This document shows positions 61,738 to 64,000 of a stretch of DNA of 64,000 bases, one piece after another; within the stretch, counting starts at the first letter, position 1; each line of letters begins with the position of its first letter. A model generated the notes under the pieces. It made no database searches, was not told where the DNA came from, and saw only the letters and a list, made by a program, of their open reading frames with translations. Source of the stretch: Streptomyces sp. CB02056 (GTDB lineage: Bacteria; Actinomycetota; Actinomycetes; Streptomycetales; Streptomycetaceae). The stretch lies in assembly GCF_001905545.1 (NCBI RefSeq), contig NZ_LIPD01000004.1:350610-414609 (forward strand). Direction: 5' to 3'. Position numbers and translations under genes: made by a program.

Positions 61738-62064
61738 ATGATCTTCATTACGGTCAAGTTCGCGGTCCGCCCCGAGCGCGCCGACGAGTGGCTCGACCTG
61801 GTCGACGGTTTCACCCAGGCCACCCGCAGCGAGCCCGGCAACCTCTTCTTCGAGTGGTCCCGCAGCGTCGACAACGCCAACGAGTTCGTCCTGGTCGAGG
61901 CGTTCCGCGACGGCGACGCCGGCAAGGAGCACGTGGAGTCCGCGCACTTCACCAAGGCCATGGACGAGATGTCGTACGCCGTGGCCGCCAAGCCGCAGAT
62001 CGTCTCGATCGAGATCCCCGGCATGGACGGCTGGGGCGAGATGGGCGAGATCACCCCCCGGTGA
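61738..62064 (+). CDS. Antibiotic biosynthesis monooxygenase (ABM) domain protein
   Basis: The 108-aa protein has a single ABM ferredoxin-like fold with the pattern IFITVKFAVRPERADEWLD, EPGNLFFEWSRS and VLVEAFRDGDAGKEHVESAHF (about residues 52-72), typical of YgiN/quinol monooxygenases. The substrate is unknown. The ATG has GGAAGGAAG upstream. It stands alone between nei and the STAND gene. Confidence 0.87.
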   Translation: MIFITVKFAVRPERADEWLDLVDGFTQATRSEPGNLFFEWSRSVDNANEFVLVEAFRDGDAGKEHVESAHFTKAMDEMSYAVAAKPQIVSIEIPGMDGWGEMGEITPR

Positions 62065-62135
62065 CACCGGAGCGCCCCTCCGGCCGGGTGCCCAGCCCGT
62101 AGGCTGGGGCCCGGGCGGCCGGAGGGAGCAGGCGG

Positions 62136-64000
62136 ATGGAGCGGCACGAGGTGGCCAGCACCGTGTCAGGCGCCACGGTGGGCGGCCATGTGGTGCAGGC
62201 CGGGAGCATCGGGTCGGTGCACCTCCACCAGCCGCCGACGGTGCCGACGCCCCGTCAGGTGCGCGCGCCGCACGGCCCGTTCGTCAACCGTGAACCGGAG
62301 TTCGCCGCACTGGCCGGCGCGCTGGACCGGGTCGAGGAGGGCGGACTCGGGGTCGTGGTGTTCACCGGCCTCGGCGGGGTCGGGAAGACCGAGCTGATCG
62401 CCAAGTTCACCGAGCGCCACCGGGAGCGCTTCCCCGGCGGGGACCTCTACGCCGACCTGAAGGCCTACCGGCACCAGGGCGGGGTGGACCTCCCCGGGCT
62501 GCTGGCCGGCTTCCTGCGCGCCCTGGGCGCCGAGCCCCCGGCCGTGGAGGCCGAGCGGTTCACGGCCTTCCGCACCGCCACCGCCGGGCGCCGGTGCCTG
62601 TTCTTCCTGGACAACGTCGAGCACGCCGCGGAGGTCCGGGCGCTGCTCCCCGCCTGCGGGCTGGTGGTGGTCGCGAGCCGGCGGCGGCTGCCCGCGCTGC
62701 GGATGGACGGCGCCGAGGTGCGCCGACTCGGGCCGCTGAGCGCGGCGGCGGGCGCCGAACTGGTGCGGGGCTGGGTGGGCTCCGGGCGGGGAACCGACGG
62801 GGAACTGGCCGAACTGGTCGAGCTGTGCGGCGGGTTGCCGCTCGCGCTGAACGCGGTCGGGAGCCAGCTGCTGGACCGGGACAGCCTGCCGGTCGGCCGG
62901 GTGGTGGCCGAACTGCACGACCGGGAGGGCAGGTTGGCGATGCTGGAGGACGAGGAGAGCGATCTCGGCGCGACGTACGACCTGGTCCACGAGCGGCTGT
63001 CGGCGCCGGGCCGGGCGCTCTACCAGCTGATCGGCGTGCACCCCGGCCCCTTCGTGTCCGCCGAACTGGCGCGGGCGGTCGGCGTCGATCGGGCCGAGCA
63101 GGCGGTCAGGGAGCTGCGTGGCGTCCACGTGCTCGACGAGGTGGTGGACGACGACGGCGAGGACCGATTCCGGGCCCACGACGTGGTGCGGTTGCACGCC
63201 TACGGCCGGACGCGGGAGCTGCCCGACCGCGCCGGGCTCCTCGCCGGCGTCGTGGCGTACTTCCGGGGCCGTGCCTCGCTCGCCGACCGGACGATGGGCA
63301 GGGACCGGCTCCGGCTGCAGGACCCGAGCGGCGACGACCTGCCCGGCTTCGCCTCCGACGCCGCGGCCCTGGAGTGGCTGTACGCCGAACGCGCCGACTT
63401 CCGCGCGGTGGTGGAGGAGGCGGCCGCGCAGGGGTGGCACGGCGAGGTGTGGCGGCTCTGCGAGTCGCTCTGGCCGCTGTACCACGGCCGCAAGCTCTAC
63501 GACGACTGGATCGCCACCCACCGGCTCGGCATCGAGTCGGCCCAGTGGGACAACCAGCCGGCCGCCGTGGTCAAGATGCGCAACCAGCTCGCCCGCGCCC
63601 ACCAGGAGCGCAAGGAGTACCGGCTCGCCGCCGAGCAGCTGGCGCTCGCCACGGAGCTGGTCCCGCTGGTGACGAACCGCCGGGTGGTCGGGGTGCTCTA
63701 CGAGACCGACGGCCTGCTCTGCCTGGCCGACGGCCGCCCGGGCGACGCGGTGGAGCGCTTCACCCTGGCCCTGGCGGAGAACCGGGGCGACGACCACGGC
63801 GAGATCGTCCAGAGCTACAACCTGGCGCAGGCGCTGATCGCCGACGGCCGTCCGGAGGAGGCGCTGACCCTGCTGGCCGAGGCCACCGCCCGGGCCGGGC
63901 GGACGCGGGACAACGACATGCTGATGAAGCTGCCGCTGGTCCGGGCCCGGGCCCACCGGGCGCTCGGGCAGCTGGACCTCGCCGTCGTCCACGCGGACGA
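62136..64000 (+). CDS. STAND ATPase with TPR repeats, 3' end outside window
   Basis: The visible 621 residues begin with an unusual short head, SGATVGGHVVQAGSIGSVHLH (about residues 11-31), then an NB-ARC ATPase: FVNREPEFAAL, Walker A GLGGVGKTELIAKF (about 79-92), Walker B CLFFLDNVEHA (about 152-162), CGGLPLALNAVG and a winged-helix part. TPR-like repeats start near residue 470 and run off the edge. Bacterial STAND proteins act as ligand-sensing switches, in signalling or conflict; the effector, if any, would lie outside. GGAGGGAG precedes the ATG. Confidence 0.88.
   Translation, partial: MERHEVASTVSGATVGGHVVQAGSIGSVHLHQPPTVPTPRQVRAPHGPFVNREPEFAALAGALDRVEEGGLGVVVFTGLGGVGKTELIAKFTERHRERFPGGDLYADLKAYRHQGGVDLPGLLAGFLRALGAEPPAVEAERFTAFRTATAGRRCLFFLDNVEHAAEVRALLPACGLVVVASRRRLPALRMDGAEVRRLGPLSAAAGAELVRGWVGSGRGTDGELAELVELCGGLPLALNAVGSQLLDRDSLPVGRVVAELHDREGRLAMLEDEESDLGATYDLVHERLSAPGRALYQLIGVHPGPFVSAELARAVGVDRAEQAVRELRGVHVLDEVVDDDGEDRFRAHDVVRLHAYGRTRELPDRAGLLAGVVAYFRGRASLADRTMGRDRLRLQDPSGDDLPGFASDAAALEWLYAERADFRAVVEEAAAQGWHGEVWRLCESLWPLYHGRKLYDDWIATHRLGIESAQWDNQPAAVVKMRNQLARAHQERKEYRLAAEQLALATELVPLVTNRRVVGVLYETDGLLCLADGRPGDAVERFTLALAENRGDDHGEIVQSYNLAQALIADGRPEEALTLLAEATARAGRTRDNDMLMKLPLVRARAHRALGQLDLAVVHAD

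Noticed and set aside
59829..64000. Toxin-antitoxin or phage-defence island at the right edge
   Set aside because: The zeta-like kinase has no antitoxin, and the STAND gene has no visible effector inside the window, so such a label would be a guess.

Overview
High GC content, GTG/TTG starts, and gene content (SsgB, bifunctional Rel, phosphatidylinositol mannoside enzymes, a bldA-type TTA codon) place this window in the core chromosome of a streptomycete (Streptomyces, Kitasatospora or a close relative). From memory, the gene order follows the Streptomyces coelicolor segment running from ssgB (about SCO1541) down to the shikimate genes (about SCO1494). Most of the window is therefore conserved housekeeping DNA, and the unusual parts are local.

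Layout. 1-8.5 kb: start of a Ser/Thr kinase, a tRNA cluster (Gly, Cys and four tandem Val-GAC), a PabB/PabC pair for 4-aminobenzoate, a tandem GNAT protein, a DsbA-like protein, a CGNR regulator, the sporulation gene ssgB and two tRNA-Val(CAC). 8.5-11.2 kb: a DEDDh exonuclease divergent from a DUF4365 nuclease-like gene with an unrecognised partner. 11.3-18.4 kb: thrS, a HIT hydrolase, a large membrane protein, a DCC-type thiol protein and an EF-G-like GTPase. 18.7-22.5 kb: pgsA, an acyltransferase and pimA (phosphatidylinositol mannoside synthesis), a tautomerase-like protein and a LemA-like membrane protein. 22.7-34.5 kb: pdxS, pdxT, yebC, ruvCAB, yajC, secDF, apt and rel, all in one direction. 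34.5-44.9 kb: a DUF349 coiled-coil protein, a membrane cyclophilin, a metallo-beta-lactamase-fold hydrolase, hisS, aspS, a GNAT protein, ppk2, a RarA/MgsA ATPase and rpsD. 45-51.9 kb: a TPR protein, a TTA-containing STAND ATPase, two small membrane genes, alaS and yqgF. 52-59.7 kb: two tandem mltG genes, then aroE, aroC, aroK, aroB and aroQ. 59.8-64 kb: a P-loop kinase-like protein, an Nei/Fpg glycosylase, an ABM monooxygenase and a STAND-TPR protein cut by the right edge; this last stretch looks accessory.

The genes act mainly in translation (four aminoacyl-tRNA synthetases, S4, seven or more tRNAs), envelope building (mannosides, Sec export, MltG), DNA repair (RuvABC, YqgF, Nei, RarA), stringent response (Apt, Rel) and aromatic/folate precursor supply (shikimate pathway, PabBC).

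Most notable from direct reading: a dimer-duplicated tRNA-Val array; a 12-bp palindrome shared by the promoter regions of the HIT gene and ppk2; a TTA codon in a STAND regulator; a long structured leader before rpsD; tandem diverged mltG genes with a glutamine-rich head on the second; and a nuclease-like DUF4365 gene pair of unknown purpose. I found no CRISPR array, insertion sequence, prophage or convincing new multi-gene system.
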